This document shows positions 37,201 through 44,283 of a DNA stretch of 64,000 nt, piece by piece. The position numbers and the translations under genes are program-made. The notes beneath the pieces were generated by a model, which worked only from the letters and a program-made list of their open reading frames with translations, ran no database searches and was not told where the DNA came from. Position 1 is the first letter of the stretch, and every line of letters begins with the position of its first letter. Source of the stretch: Ampullaceana balthica (taxonomy: Eukaryota > Mollusca > Gastropoda > Lymnaeidae); contig CALYLW010000183.1 in the NCBI GenBank assembly GCA_944989445.1, positions 784,247-848,246 of the forward strand, read 5' to 3'.

Positions 37201-38901
37201 TCAATTTTTGGATTCCTCTCTCTTGTGAAACTCGAAAAACCACGTACACAACCCAAACGTAGCTGCATGGAGCTCCATCAACAGGCACAGTCTTCCCAAT
37301 TTTAATTAACCTTATCAAAATATTCATTAAATTAAATGAATTTATCAAGTCCTTGACATTGCAATTCGAGAAAAGCCAAAACATTTCCTCTTCAAATTGA
37401 AAACCTTTGTAGTAAACATATCCCATAAGCTGCACATTACAAATGACATCAGTGGTCTCATCAAGCTGAATAGCAAAGAATTTACTCGCATTTATAGAAT
37501 GCGTTTTCTTGATGGAACCGGCTCAGTAGTGGGCTTATCTTCCAAGCGTACACGTACACATGACGAATTTTTAATATATTTAGCGGTTTTAATGTCACAT
37601 AGTCTCCGTTACCCCCAAAGATTCAATTTTTACCCCAAATGGGGTAATTTACCCCTGTTCGCTGACCCATGTTTTAACATTTCGCATAATTATCAAACCA
37701 AATGAAAAGCGTATCAATCTAATGGCCGTAATGGAGTCTGATCTGACTCAGAGACAGATAAAAGGAACAAAAAACTTTTTAAAAAGAATGAGGCCCAGCT
37801 GCAGTGAGGAATGTAGAATCTCGCATGAAAAAGCAGAAAATAATTTTTTAGTCACAAACTAAGTAGTCACACAAGGGGACTCAGAACTCTAAGTTTTATT
37901 GATATTTATTGTGATCGATTGTGGGATTTAATGTGAGATATAAAATTTGATCAACTAACACAAAAGTTCTGAGTCCCCTTGTGTGACTACTTAGTTTGTG
38001 ACTAAAAAATTAACGACAGCTCTTCTGATGAATTACTGCGTTACAAAACGGAGATGAAAGTTCCTGAATCCATTAACCCTCTACAATTGTGGAAACTTAA
38101 TGAACACCGATATCCGATAATGTCATTCCTTGTCAAGACCATTTTGTGCATACCATTTACCTCAGTTTCATGTGAATGATTGTTCAGCTCGGCTGGTTAT
38201 ATTGTCAATTAGATCCGCTCATCACTTGAACCAAATAATGTCAACACACTTGTATTTTTGCGTAGTTGGTTAAACGATGACATATAAAGGAGACATCCCA
38301 GTGTTATTTAGATTTTCAACAAGAACGTTTAATAAGTTTTACTTATGACATCATAAATTTTAAATTTTGGCTCTAATCGAAATGAACGATTAATTAATCG
38401 TTAATTTTCAAAAGTTAACGATTAAAATTTAAATTAATCGCTAACAGCCCTAATATTTTTGTTTGAATTGGGGGAGGGCAGAAGTTGGGGGAGGATTACC
38501 ATTTTTTCAAAGTTTTTATTTTTGCACACAATTGATTAAATATAGTTTTAGTTAAAAATATATTTTCTGCCCTTTCAAAAGAAATTATCAAATCAGTTGA
38601 AAAATGTTTAGTGAAATATTATATGTCTTTGTAATTGCAGGTAACACAAGACATGTATTATAAAAACACAAGTCGGGTCAACAACATCATGCCTCTGATC
38701 TACAGGCCAAACTGGTACGAGTTTGAATTGATGATCAACGAGAGCATTAGCTTTGACTGGCATGAGAGCTACGCCATGCACGTCTGGGTGCAGAGCAACA
38801 AGATTCCATTTGAAATCAGTGTCATCAAGAAAAACAACGCCACCATTGGTCAGATGTTCCGGTACATTCTGTATGGTGACCCGTCGATAAGATCAGACTA
38901 A
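19845..38901 (+). CDS. DXD-type glycosyltransferase, type II Golgi membrane protein (4 exons)
   Basis: Coding exons 19845-20431, 28295-28452, 35212-35360 and 38641-38901 join in phase into 384 residues. The introns are GT-AG, with donors gtaaga, gtaagc and gtcaga. A short basic N-terminus and a hydrophobic segment (about residues 7-27) give a type II anchor. The GGIYLDNDMVVLRSL block (DXD at 235-237) is the metal/nucleotide-sugar site of the Gly_transf_sug (GT32-like) families that also include alpha-1,4-GlcNAc and alpha-1,4-galactosyltransferases. Six N-x-S/T sequons fit a lumenal domain. Donor and acceptor sugars cannot be read from sequence. The upstream GTG-initiated extension from 19797 is not needed: ATG at 19845 precedes MPVPKK and the anchor. 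Introns of 7.9, 6.8 and 3.3 kb are filled with transposons, but the coding sequence looks intact. Untranslated exons were not identified. Confidence 0.85.
20555..20835. mobile_element. Fold-back MITE, family 'CGTGGGGCGGG', copy 2
   Basis: TATGACTAAAAACGTGGGCC at the left and CCCCACGTTTTTAGTCATA in the middle repeat the arms of 6560-6955. The left outer arm is missing. Confidence 0.65.
20935..21060. repeat. HINE-like core fragment, variant C
   Basis: Matches 7140-7290 (TTCGATCGATCTGA, then TGTCATCCAAGATCTATC). It sits between two MITE copies, as the other fragment also sits next to one. The two elements may therefore travel as one compound unit. Confidence 0.5.
21085..21330. mobile_element. 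Fold-back MITE, family 'CGTGGGGCGGG', copy 3 (partial)
   Basis: It carries the left arm (TAAGTGGACTAAAAAGAAG, then ATATGACTAAAAACG) and the outer end of the right arm. The middle is deleted. Confidence 0.55.
21430..21735 (-). mobile_element. HINE-like repeat, truncated copy
   Basis: Contains GATAAACTAAAATGCATTAA, a CAGATCGATCTGAAAT core and GGGAAGTGGGTTA. It is cut off where the oppositely oriented copy begins at about 21726. Confidence 0.5.
21726..21960 (+). mobile_element. HINE-like repeat, inverted neighbour copy
   Basis: Begins TTTAAATCCCTTATATTAAC followed by GTCT-type repeats, then the core in the opposite orientation. With 21430-21735 it forms a tail-to-tail pair. Confidence 0.5.
21975..22722 (-). 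mobile_element. Two tandem HINE-like copies with (AG)n
   Basis: The first part (to 22235) is a core plus a 90-bp (AG)n tract and ends CTAATATAAGGGATTTA. It is followed directly by CCCCGTAAAAAAAGTTTTTGAC, the start of the second copy. The second copy lacks its far end, finishing at GGGGATTTAAT. Frames over (AG)n are artefacts. Confidence 0.5.
22723..23155 (-). mobile_element. HINE-like repeat copy
   Basis: It has both diagnostic ends (CCCCGTACAAACAAAGTTTTT hairpin side; GTTAATATAAGGGAT) and the TTCGATCGATCTTAAAT core. The simple repeat is short (AGACAGAGAGAGAC). Confidence 0.55.
23156..23510 (+). mobile_element. HINE-like repeat, inverted copy
   Basis: Reverse orientation of the preceding copy, meeting it head to head at about 23155. 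It ends ATATAAGGGATTTATAGTCA then a T-rich tract. It lacks the 5' subterminal repeat. Confidence 0.5.
23511..23816 (+). repeat. Helitron-derived fragment
   Basis: Contains TCCGTGACGCTACTAATTTT, AGAAAGCAGCGCAC and AAATGCTGACGTCAAAGGT, shared with 30940-31215 and, reversed, with 32890-33091. It is the 5' part of a Helitron family whose complete member is at 32119-33091. It stops at the CTAG of the next element. Confidence 0.5.
23817..26935 (-). mobile_element. Protein-coding Helitron, decayed
   Basis: The minus-strand 3' end is an imperfect hairpin (GCCAGCT TC AGCAGGC), TTTTGAA, CTAG (23817-23820), followed by T in a TA run. It carries a degraded Helitron helicase gene (24114-26430). The 5' border is uncertain. 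Sequence to about 26935 includes a GCGCGCCTTT-repeat patch (26830-26895), and AAATGCTGACGTCA at 26715 is shared with the non-autonomous Helitrons, which links them to this lineage. Confidence 0.7.
24114..26430 (-). pseudogene. Helitron Pif1-type helicase, Rep domain missing
   Basis: Read from 26430 downward: MPRRRTFDESEIADRKRRR (N-terminus), then HAIIRLQVHLPGEQ, DTTLTAWFKLNQ and PEHYVFHERTRTWQ (post-Rep region). Then RGLFNDEQVWDMTL, Walker A DGPGGSGKT (about 25371-25396), Walker B IIIWDESTMA (25137-25166), GGDFRQTLPD (about 25020-25050), AMTINKSQGH (about 24300-24340) and LYVAFSRVRR (about 24225-24255). These are Helitron Pif1/RecD-like helicase motifs in the right order. The HUH Rep nuclease domain expected between the N-terminus and HAIIRL is absent. 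At least four frame changes separate the pieces. It cannot produce a working protein. Confidence 0.85.
27083..27555 (+). mobile_element. HINE-like repeat copy
   Basis: Complete and solitary: starts TTAAATCCCTTATATTAAC with a short (TC)n, core reversed (TTTCAGATCGATAGAACG), and ends TATAAGGGATTTATAGTCA, the AAAAACTTTGTTTTT hairpin, then ACGGGTTTGTTTT. It is a useful reference for both ends. Confidence 0.6.
28295..28452 (+). CDS. Glycosyltransferase exon 2: DXD motif
   Basis: The acceptor tctctctag precedes G, which completes Arg196. Encodes residues 196-248 plus one base. It contains HYADIVRIQIMYLNGGIYLDNDM; the Asp-Asn-Asp is the catalytic metal-binding DXD. The donor is G|gtaagc. Confidence 0.9.
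29587..30219 (+). mobile_element. CR1/L2-type LINE, 5'-truncated, copy 1
   Basis: It encodes the RT C-terminal region (HDHVTPLLRSLHWLPIQARI, FGERSFSFCAAKQWNSLPLH) up to about 30032. The 3' UTR hairpin AGCGCTGT/ACAGCGCT with inner CCCAGT/ACTGGG (30151-30188) is followed by an (ATT)n tail. A 10-bp target duplication TCTTTAGGCT flanks it (577-586 and 220-229 of the respective kilobases, i.e. 29577-29586 and 30220-30229). The frame is shifted near 29660, so it is dead. Confidence 0.85.
30223..30415 (+). pseudogene. hAT transposase C-terminal remnant (weak)
   Basis: One frame reads TSNARLERSFSKITNLKL, which resembles the 'ERSFS' dimerisation segment of hAT transposases. It lies immediately after the LINE's downstream target duplication. 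Its upstream part would be before 29577. No ends were found. Confidence 0.35.
30420..30560 (-). mobile_element. Helitron 3'-end fragment
   Basis: ACGCCCCGCGCGTAGCATACGCC and the following GCAGACTTGCTCATGGAGAG match 18925-18970. The CTAG has decayed to CTAT. Only the terminal ~100 bp are present before unrelated HINE-like core sequence (30530-30600). Confidence 0.5.
30940..31215 (+). repeat. Helitron-derived fragment
   Basis: GTGCTAATCACCACACGA, AGAAAGCTGCGCACCAAATT and AAATGCTGACGTCAAAGGT align with 23511-23816. There is no complete end. The preceding 30600-30940 holds diverged Helitron body sequence (ACACAAAGTATTTTATAAT repeated twice). Confidence 0.5.
31262..31610. mobile_element. Fold-back MITE, family 'CGTGGGGCGGG', copy 4
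   Basis: Both arms are present (AAAACCACGTTTTTGTAAGTG on the left, its complement near 31575 on the right) around the ACGTGGGCCGGG..CCGCCCCACGTG centre. This is the most complete copy besides 6560-6955. Confidence 0.7.
31649..31833 (+). mobile_element. Helitron 3'-end unit with two hairpins
   Basis: GCGGCGTATGCTACGCCGC occurs twice (about 31677 and 31804), 127 bp apart. The second is followed by GGGTCAG and CTAG (31830-31833). It equals the extension at 13017-13160. The 5' part of the element is missing. Confidence 0.65.
31834..32106 (-). mobile_element. Helitron 5' half with tRNA-Val-like module
   Basis: The sequence matches the internal and 5' part of 18921-19498 (AATAAAGGGG, ACAAACAGACATTTTTAAAA, tRNA-like unit, TCATTCGTCATGCTCG), ending GAGAATTATAT. 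Its 3' part is replaced by the preceding element. Confidence 0.55.
31888..31961 (-). pseudogene. tRNA-Val-like sequence, CAT in anticodon position
   Basis: On the minus strand: GTAGTGTGCTTGTTATCACG, loop CTCATAC, T-arm CTGGG TTCAAGC CCCAG. Closest in layout to tRNA-Val, but the anticodon position reads CAT and the acceptor stem is weak. A derived module, not a working tRNA gene. Confidence 0.6.
32119..33091 (-). mobile_element. Complete non-autonomous Helitron with an internal HINE-like insertion
   Basis: The minus-strand 5' end is TCTATCAATATACATAATTT preceded by A. The 3' end is the hairpin CCGTCATTTTTGACGG, GTGATACG, CTAG (32119-32122), followed by T. Both ends obey Helitron rules. A HINE-like copy occupies 32375-32885. 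No protein. Confidence 0.75.
32375..32885 (+). mobile_element. HINE-like repeat, variant B, nested
   Basis: Begins TTTAAATCCTTTATATTAAC, then (GACC)n and (TTGC)n repeats, the core in reverse, and ends GTAAAGGATTTATAGT, hairpin AAAAAACTTGGTTTTTT, ACGGGTTG. It sits inside the Helitron at 32119-33091. Confidence 0.6.
33219..33642. mobile_element. hAT-type MITE with perfect 8-bp target duplication
   Basis: The ends TAGGGTTGTTAA and TTAACAACCTTA are near-complements. ATTTTAAT flanks both sides (33211-33218, 33643-33650). The arms carry ACCGATTATCG words. A second element rich in TCCGG/CCGGA words (about 33313-33552, related to 817-1005) is nested inside. Confidence 0.8.
33787..34334 (+). mobile_element. 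CR1/L2-type LINE, 5'-truncated, copy 2
   Basis: Same RT C-terminal coding and 3' UTR as 29587-30219, starting at ...LVLKAKNMTMLLHF (frame-shifted). A small deletion near 33985 removes several codons. The 3' hairpin is decayed (AGCACTGTG..ATCGCT) and the (ATT)n tail ends near 34334. No clear target duplication. Confidence 0.8.
34335..34673. other. Unassigned, with TG-rich and G-run tracts
   Basis: A (GT)n-like patch at 34365-34405 and a G-run at 34444-34458 near 'CACGCTACGCCGCTGACAG', a common repeat tip. No gene. Confidence 0.3.
34674..35096. mobile_element. hAT-like element remnant (CAGTGGTGGGCAA ends)
   Basis: Left tip CAGTGGTGGGCAAT and right tip TTTAGCCACCGCCTG are inverted relatives. 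GGCCAC/GTGGGCC words follow on both sides, as in known hAT relatives. The flanking 8-mers do not match, so it is old or recombined. Confidence 0.5.
35212..35360 (+). CDS. Glycosyltransferase exon 3
   Basis: Encodes Asp249 to Lys298 (HELTMGMVDNGTGLGNAFIM...). The G-N-A-F segment is the post-DXD acceptor-side block of GT32-like enzymes. The sequon is NGT. Acceptor taaacag, donor AAG|gtcaga, a non-consensus but usable donor. Confidence 0.85.
36000..37720 (-). pseudogene. Second hAT-family transposase (SCAND3/ZBED5-like), nested and antisense
   Basis: On the minus strand: ASKFFAIQLDETTDV (37440-37490), QLMGYVYYKGFQFEEEMF, a PVDGAP motif near 37275, MIHCQALHVEHIQPELDGVM (about 37120-37195), VNFIKG (about 37080), and NRLDPEDSIELALAS near 36065-36110. 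The order and motifs fit the transposase-derived family that includes SCAND3/ZBED5-type proteins, with Asp residues in LDETTD and the DGAP motif. Several stops and frame changes. Its terminal repeats were not identified. Confidence 0.7.
36405..36605 (+). repeat. tRNA-derived SINE
   Basis: The head GGTGGCTGGATAGCGAAGTC / GGGATCGAGTCC gives A- and B-box-like RNA polymerase III elements. The body runs to TTCTAATGGAAACATTAGAA and an AC-rich end. A tail fragment of the same family is at 322-442. It is inserted in the antisense hAT remnant. Confidence 0.65.
37784..38012. mobile_element. MITE 'GAGGCCCAGCTGCAGTGAGG', partial copy
   Basis: It starts AATGAGGCCCAGCTGCAGTG and has the internal inverted pair AAACTAAGTAGTCACACAAG / CTTGTGTGACTACTTAGTTT around a 120-bp centre. 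The right terminal arm is missing. The complete copy is at 52387-52651. Confidence 0.65.
38641..38901 (+). CDS. Glycosyltransferase exon 4 and stop
   Basis: Encodes residues 299-384. MPLIYRPNWYEFELMINESI and DWHESYAMHVWVQ match the 'H...W' C-terminal block of GT32-like invertebrate enzymes. Sequons are NTS, NES and NAT. TAA at 38899-38901. Confidence 0.9.
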   Translation, partial: VTQDMYYKNTSRVNNIMPLIYRPNWYEFELMINESISFDWHESYAMHVWVQSNKIPFEISVIKKNNATIGQMFRYILYGDPSIRSD

Positions 38902-38994
38902 AGTGACCGAATGTCTCCATTTTTAATTTGTGCTATAAAATCCAGAACGATTGCATATCATGAACACGGCATATGTATATTTATTCTACTTGCA

Positions 38995-39000
38995 AATAAA
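38995..39000 (+). terminator. Polyadenylation signal AATAAA
   Basis: A canonical hexamer 94 bp after the stop codon and the first one downstream, so it is a plausible 3' end of the glycosyltransferase mRNA. Confidence 0.55.
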
Positions 39001-39826
39001 TGACTATTAGAAGATTTTAGAACGACCAAATATCATTTTTTGACTTTTGTCGAAATCGAAAATGAACTGAAATTAGAAAATGATTTTCAGCAAAACTGAG
39101 ACCAGAAACTTTTGAAACGAGACTAAAAATTAAAGATATATAACAAGTTAAAGTTGATAGCAAGTAGTCTGAATTTTGTTAGATAGCCGGAAGTCTAATT
39201 TTCGTTTCTGAAAACGACTTTGATAGAAAATTAAAAGAAAAAAAAGTGATTATTTCATAAATTATTTGATAGAAACCAAGAACAAATTTAGGTTGTGCTT
39301 TACAGGAGGGGCTCTTTCACTGTACCAGGAGTAAGATGGTGCAGATATGACTACGTATGTTGAGATGGCCTTGACCAGGTGGCTATAGAACTCTTGCATA
39401 AAAGAAATAGTTTTTACATTTTACTTTTCATTAGTTTGCCATAGCCATATATTTGAATGGTTTTTTCGGCATCAATAAATATTTATTTTTTGTACTTGTA
39501 CGTGTTTCGAAGGATGGTGAGCAAATGGGAATGTTTATAAATTTAAAAAATTCAATAATTCTCCCACTCTGTCTTGACCAGAGAGTTGTGCGTCTTTGTT
39601 AGCCTATATATCAAGTTTTTTTTTGTCTTTGAGCTATGATATGTTGGTAAGCGCTTACATATTAGCTTTACAACTGTGCCTTTTCTCCATTAATTTTTAG
39701 CAGGTTCCAACTACTGAAATTAATTAAATTTGAAAAGCTTTCTTTGTTCATATTTTTAATAACTTTAATTATTTATATTTTTACTGTACTTGTTTGTTCT
39801 TTTAAAACAAATGTATATGTTATCAT
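39001..39826. other. Unassigned sequence downstream of the glycosyltransferase gene
   Basis: AT-rich, with no gene or shared repeat recognised. Further AATAAA-like words exist, so the true mRNA end could lie here. Confidence 0.3.
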
Positions 39827-40251
39827 CTATGGCGGATTAAGGGGGTTGGTCTGAACGGGCTAAAGCCGGGGGCCCCCGATGGTTTAGGGGCCCCAAACTT
39901 AGTATATTTTATTATTAATTGTGACAATTGTTTACATGAATTGCTGAAAATATGATACATTAAAAACATTAGTTAAATCTCATCTATTAGCCTGATCTCT
40001 ATTCCAACACAATCATCATCATCATCATCATCATCAGTCCCGTGACCGTTGCGGTCGTTGGGGGGAGCGCATGGACAAATCAACAGATAAGGATCTCCAC
40101 ATATGCCTATTTTGAGCGGCGGCCAATAATTCATGCAATTTCATCCCTGTCCATTCCTTTATGTTTATCCGACACGATAGTCTTAGTAAACGAACAAAAT
40201 CTGATTTGATAGGCCCAATAAGAGAAAATATTAAAGAATATTATTTATGTT

Positions 40252-41708
40252 ACGACCAAAGCCCGAAATCGGCCACTTCGCGAAATGGCCAGCCAATTCG
40301 CCAATGTTTGCCGGCCAAAGCCCGAAATTCGGGGTTTGGCCGGCCAGTTCGCGAAATGGCTAGCGTCGATTGGCCAAAGCCCGAAGAAAGAAGTCATGAG
40401 CAGATTGAAGGTTGACTAGTAAGATTCAATACTTAAAATTGATTGTTAATTACAAATGATAGTGAAACCAGGGACTGTTCGTTGGCTGGCACATGTTACA
40501 TAATTACATGTTACGAGGGCTAGACTAAATGACGACCACATGACCCCGTGTGTTGGCAAGACTTATGGGCAAGGTAAATAAATGGAGTGGGCAGAGAGAA
40601 TGTGCGTACCTTTACCTGACCACATGGCCTTTATATTGTCCGATTACATCGGATCGAGGTGGCGGTGGATAGGATTGGAAGGACTTTCTACCTCAGAAAA
40701 TGGCGCACATACCACAATCATGAATTCACATTGAATATTAACAGGTTGTCAGTGTATAAACTTTTTTCAATCGTCCTATCATAAATTCAACGTTAAAAAT
40801 AACTATTCCATACTGTTTTTTAAATTTTGAATAGATAATTATAGTATGTTAAATTATTTTATACCAAAAATAAATATTAAACAAAATCATTTACAAAACA
40901 AAAATATAGATAAAACAATTTTAAGGTGTTAAAACAAAAGGGTCGAAACGTACTGTGATCGAATCGACATGGATTTGTTCATTTTATGAATTAACACTTT
41001 CCAGTACAGAACAGCGTGTCGTAGCTAACAATAAATGATATCTTAATAGCCTCAGTATACTTAGTATTGTGTTATTACACCCCACGAAACATGCTATACG
41101 TGCCCTATGACTTATCTTTTCAACTGGAAACGTTGATTGGGACGTTATAATTACGAGTCATACAGTACTCACACTGAAACAGGGCCGGCTTTAAGCATAG
41201 GCAAACTAGGATGCCGCATAGGGCCTCCGATTAGTCTCATCACTAGTGGGGGCCTAGCACAAGAATCTTTCCATAATTTTTTAAAAATATTTTTCTATTA
41301 CATTTGGGGCCATCAAATTCACTTCGCCTAGGGCCTCCAATTCCCTAAGTCCGGCCCTGACTGAAACATGTGTGTCATAATAATAAGAACTAGTAACAAT
41401 GTCTAGAACTTCCCTCCGAAAAGGAAAGACTAACGGCACTAACGCAATAATATCGTCACAGCGTGGCACCCTTTTCATACTCCGTACATGCCAACACACC
41501 AGAAGCGATTGATGTGCCGCTAACCGGGCATTATTCCTTATCACATCGGGCTTTGGCCAAGGATACCCAGCCTATTCGCGAATTGGCTGGCCAAAGCCCG
41601 AATTACAATTGTTAGTTGTAAGTATTTCGGGCTTTGGCCAGACATGTTGGCCACTTCGCGAATTGGCCTGCCAATTCGCGAAGTTGCCGGACTTCGGGCT
41701 TTGGCCGA
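40252..41708. mobile_element. Element with CCAAAGCCCGAA palindromic subterminal repeats
   Basis: The first ~150 bp and last ~170 bp are arrays of GGCCAAAGCCCGAA, TTCGCGAA and TGGCCAGCC words in alternating orientation. The outermost words are inverted (CGACCAAAGCCCGAA; TTCGGGCTTTGGCCG). The interior has no coding capacity. The frames at 40161-40415 and 41541-41813 run through the word arrays. The class is unknown and no target duplication was found. Confidence 0.65.
41180..41359. mobile_element. hAT-type MITE with CAGGGCCGG ends
   Basis: 180 bp, ends CAGGGCCGGCTT and AAGTCCGGCCCTG. ACTGAAAC is duplicated at the junctions (8 bp, counting one shared base). GGGCCTCC and TAGGGCC words repeat inside. 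Third level of nesting in 39827-42002. Confidence 0.75.
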
Positions 41709-42010
41709 AACATTTATATATTTAAAATAGACAATTCTCGTCGAATAAGAAGTATTTAGGCTTGTGGTGCAATTTTTTTTCCATTTTTTTTTAAAATTGT
41801 CTTTTACACTCAATTTTAGGGTACCGGCAAACAGTTATTTCTTCGTGTTCGCTTTTTTCATGAATAATCATTTTGGCTGAATAGTTGCAAGTTACAGTCT
41901 TATATTAGCTGCTAGCAATCATTTTATCTAACGGTACGCTGGCTGGATAGGGCCCCAATTTGAATTGAAGCCAGGGGCCCGTGCAGTCTTAATCCGCCCC
42001 TGGTTATCAT

Positions 42011-43667
42011 TATTGATGAGATTCGCATGGTTTCTTAAAATAAGCCATATTTTCTCACTATTTGTGTTACATATTTGATAGACGTATTCCCTTCCCTGTG
42101 GATTTTAAAATGATGAAATGAAACATTGAACTATGCAGAGAGTGACAGTTGTAATTAAGCTGGACCAGTAACTAATATATGATTTTTGCGTGGGGCATTT
42201 TTCATTTATCTTGTTTGTCAGGTGCCAATAAATACAGTGAAACTGGTGGTGTCTGAGAGGTTGGACTCCCTGTGACGCCAATGTTAATTTCAATCTCTCG
42301 GTGTCACATCGTTTAGTCCTACTAGTTATACATCTGATTGGAAGGTGTCAAAAATGTTCAGGTTAATTCGGGTAAGGGGAATGAAGGTGTATTATTAGGT
42401 GTATACTTAGTAAAGACGAATGGCACTAACATCTTTTTTAACGGTGCAATAAAATAGCGATTTATCAGTTTTATTTGTTTTAAAGCATCATAATATGTGA
42501 TGTCTTCTGACGCTTTCTGTAAAATCTATTACCTTTAACTATACAGCAAATGGGTAACTTTTTTTCAAACTTCCATTGAAAAAATGGCTATGTTTATGAA
42601 ATATAAATGTTGAACTACCGATGTCCGAAATAAAGTTTTTAAAGTTACACATGTACATTTTATCCCTTCTATCTATTGGCCTGACGCGAGAGTAAGACAT
42701 GTGATGTTTAACATAAAATACGTAGCTCAACTATTTAATTAATAACACTTTCGCATCTGAAGATAACACGGGCAAAATCTAGTTTGAACGTGGAAGAAAA
42801 AAGTAATTTCAAACTTACAAGCTCAAAGATCCGAAAGATCATTAATAGTTTTAAAATTTACATTTTCTTAAAAGTTGTATATTCGAAATTTTGTATTGCT
42901 AATTTTCTGATACAAATGCAATCGTACAAAAATGTTTGCTATTCACAGCTTCATTAGTAAATATTCATAAATCTGTATTAAATGTTAGATTGATATTACA
43001 TTTAAATGTAAAACTAAAAGTTCTATGAAATTACTTTTATTATAATTCTACAAAAACTTAACGTCATTGAAATAATAAGAGGCGAAACAGACTTCATTAT
43101 TTTAAGGCTTTTCCGATTAAAACTTGTACTAGTTCTGCTCTACTGACACACTTGTCTCAACCCTGTAATTAACTACTGACACAATTGTCATAACCCTGTT
43201 ATGTACTAATGGCATACTTGTCTTAACCCTTTAATTTACCATTTACATACTTATCTTAACCCTATACTGTACTACTTACTGTAGTTCTGACACATATGAG
43301 TCCTAACATTATTGTATTATTGACTAATAAAATAAATTTGCTAAAATATCTAATGAAATTCAACAGCTGTACAACTTTACAAAATACTCTAAACGATCTG
43401 TTAAGTTGTGGTTATAATTTCCAAGGATTTGTAAGTGATTAAATGATTTAAAGTCGATAGAGAAGGATTAAATTTTCTTTTTCAAAAAGTTTCTTTAGAA
43501 TGCAATAAACAAATCGATATGAGACTTTTCATCTTTAAAAAGTGAAACTCGTTGATAAATTACCACTCTTTGAAGGGGAAATGAAATCACTAACTTTGGA
43601 ATTTTTTAAGGTTTAAAGGAATTTGAATAAATTGCAATTACCTTTATTTAACAATTTTGATAGGTTG
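42011..43667. other. Unassigned, with a diverged ~41-bp repeat
   Basis: Non-coding. At 43135-43290 four diverged units of a 'TACTGACACACTTGTC..AACCCTGTAATTAAC' type recur. Nothing else recognised. Confidence 0.35.
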
Positions 43668-43741
43668 TACCGCAGCCCACATTTTTCCTATAAAATCATC
43701 AAATTAATTTTAAAAAGGTATGTGCAATGTGGGCTATGGTA
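43668..43741. repeat. Short inverted repeat
   Basis: TACCGCAGCCCACATT and AATGTGGGCTATGGTA are complementary at 14 of 16 positions, separated by 42 AT-rich bases. A small MITE or a structured transcript are both possible. Confidence 0.4.
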
Positions 43742-43993
43742 ATATACATTAGTTGATAATATCAATATGTCTGTAATTTAAAACAACAACACCCCAGCTA
43801 TAACTGCTGAAGGCTTACAAAAATAAATAAAATACAACACATCCAGAAACGTTGCAGACTGGGGCCGACAACTACAAGTGTTTGTGGTGTGTTGGGGGGG
43901 GGGTTAGACGCAAAAGGTCGGTGGGAATATATCGCAAATGAATTAAAAATAGACATTTTATGTTGAGACTTGTATATAATTTCAAGCGAAGTG

Positions 43994-44270
43994 GGTTCAA
44001 AAGTGTAGTGGTTATCACGTCCGCTTTACTCGCGGTAGGTATTGGGTTCAAGCCTCAGTGGAAACATTATTTTTTAATTTTTAAAAATGTTTGTTTGTGT
44101 CCGTTTTTGCCCCCCTATTTTGCGAACATAGCTGACCCTCACTTGGGTCAGCCAATCACAACTTATGGTTGGCAACCTAGGTTGGTGAAGGGTGGGGGCA
44201 TTTAGCTAACCGTAGTGTGCATGTCTCGAGACCATCAATACGTCAGCGATGTCCCCCCCCCCGATGTTCA
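43994..44270 (+). mobile_element. Helitron body fragment with tRNA-Val-like module
   Basis: The tRNA-like unit (43994-44066: GTGTAGTGGTTATCACG, loop TTTACTC with TAC, T-arm TTGGG TTCAAGC CTCAG, then TGGAAACA) is the best preserved of three, with a mostly pairing acceptor stem (GGTTCAA/TGGAAAC). The following sequence (TTTTTAAAAATGTTTG, GGTCAGCCAATCACAA) matches the complement of 19145-19245. Confidence 0.6.
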
Positions 44271-44283
44271 TTTCACGTTGTTC

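Larger units (their letters stand above)
35743..38452 (+). mobile_element. hAT transposon with perfect 8-bp target duplication
   Basis: Ends TAGGGCTTCGG and AACAGCCCTA, with ATATTTTT directly on both sides (35735-35742 and 38453-38460). Near the 3' end (38016-38290) it encodes a hAT C-terminal dimerisation region with stops: PLQLWKLNEHRYPIM, LVKTILCIPFTSVSCE, LFSSAGYIVN, SSLEPNNVNTLVFLRSWL. The centre is replaced by other elements, so the transposase is not intact. Confidence 0.85.
35361..38640 (+). other. Intron 3 of the glycosyltransferase gene
   Basis: A 3.3 kb intron of which 2.7 kb is the hAT element at 35743-38452. The remaining ~570 bp includes an unremarkable 5' part and the acceptor tgtaattgcag. 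Confidence 0.8.
39827..42002. mobile_element. hAT-type element with perfect 8-bp target duplication
   Basis: Left end CTATGGCGGATTAAGG; right end, read inward, CAGGGGCGGATTAAGAC. GTTATCAT flanks both (39819-39826, 42003-42010). GGGGCCC words follow both tips. It has no transposase. About 1.46 kb of its interior is another element (40252-41708). Confidence 0.85.

Noticed and set aside
37059..37435. Independent host gene on the minus strand
   Set aside because: Its LDETTD, DGAP and HCQAL motifs are those of a hAT transposase, with stops and frame breaks. It is a transposon remnant.
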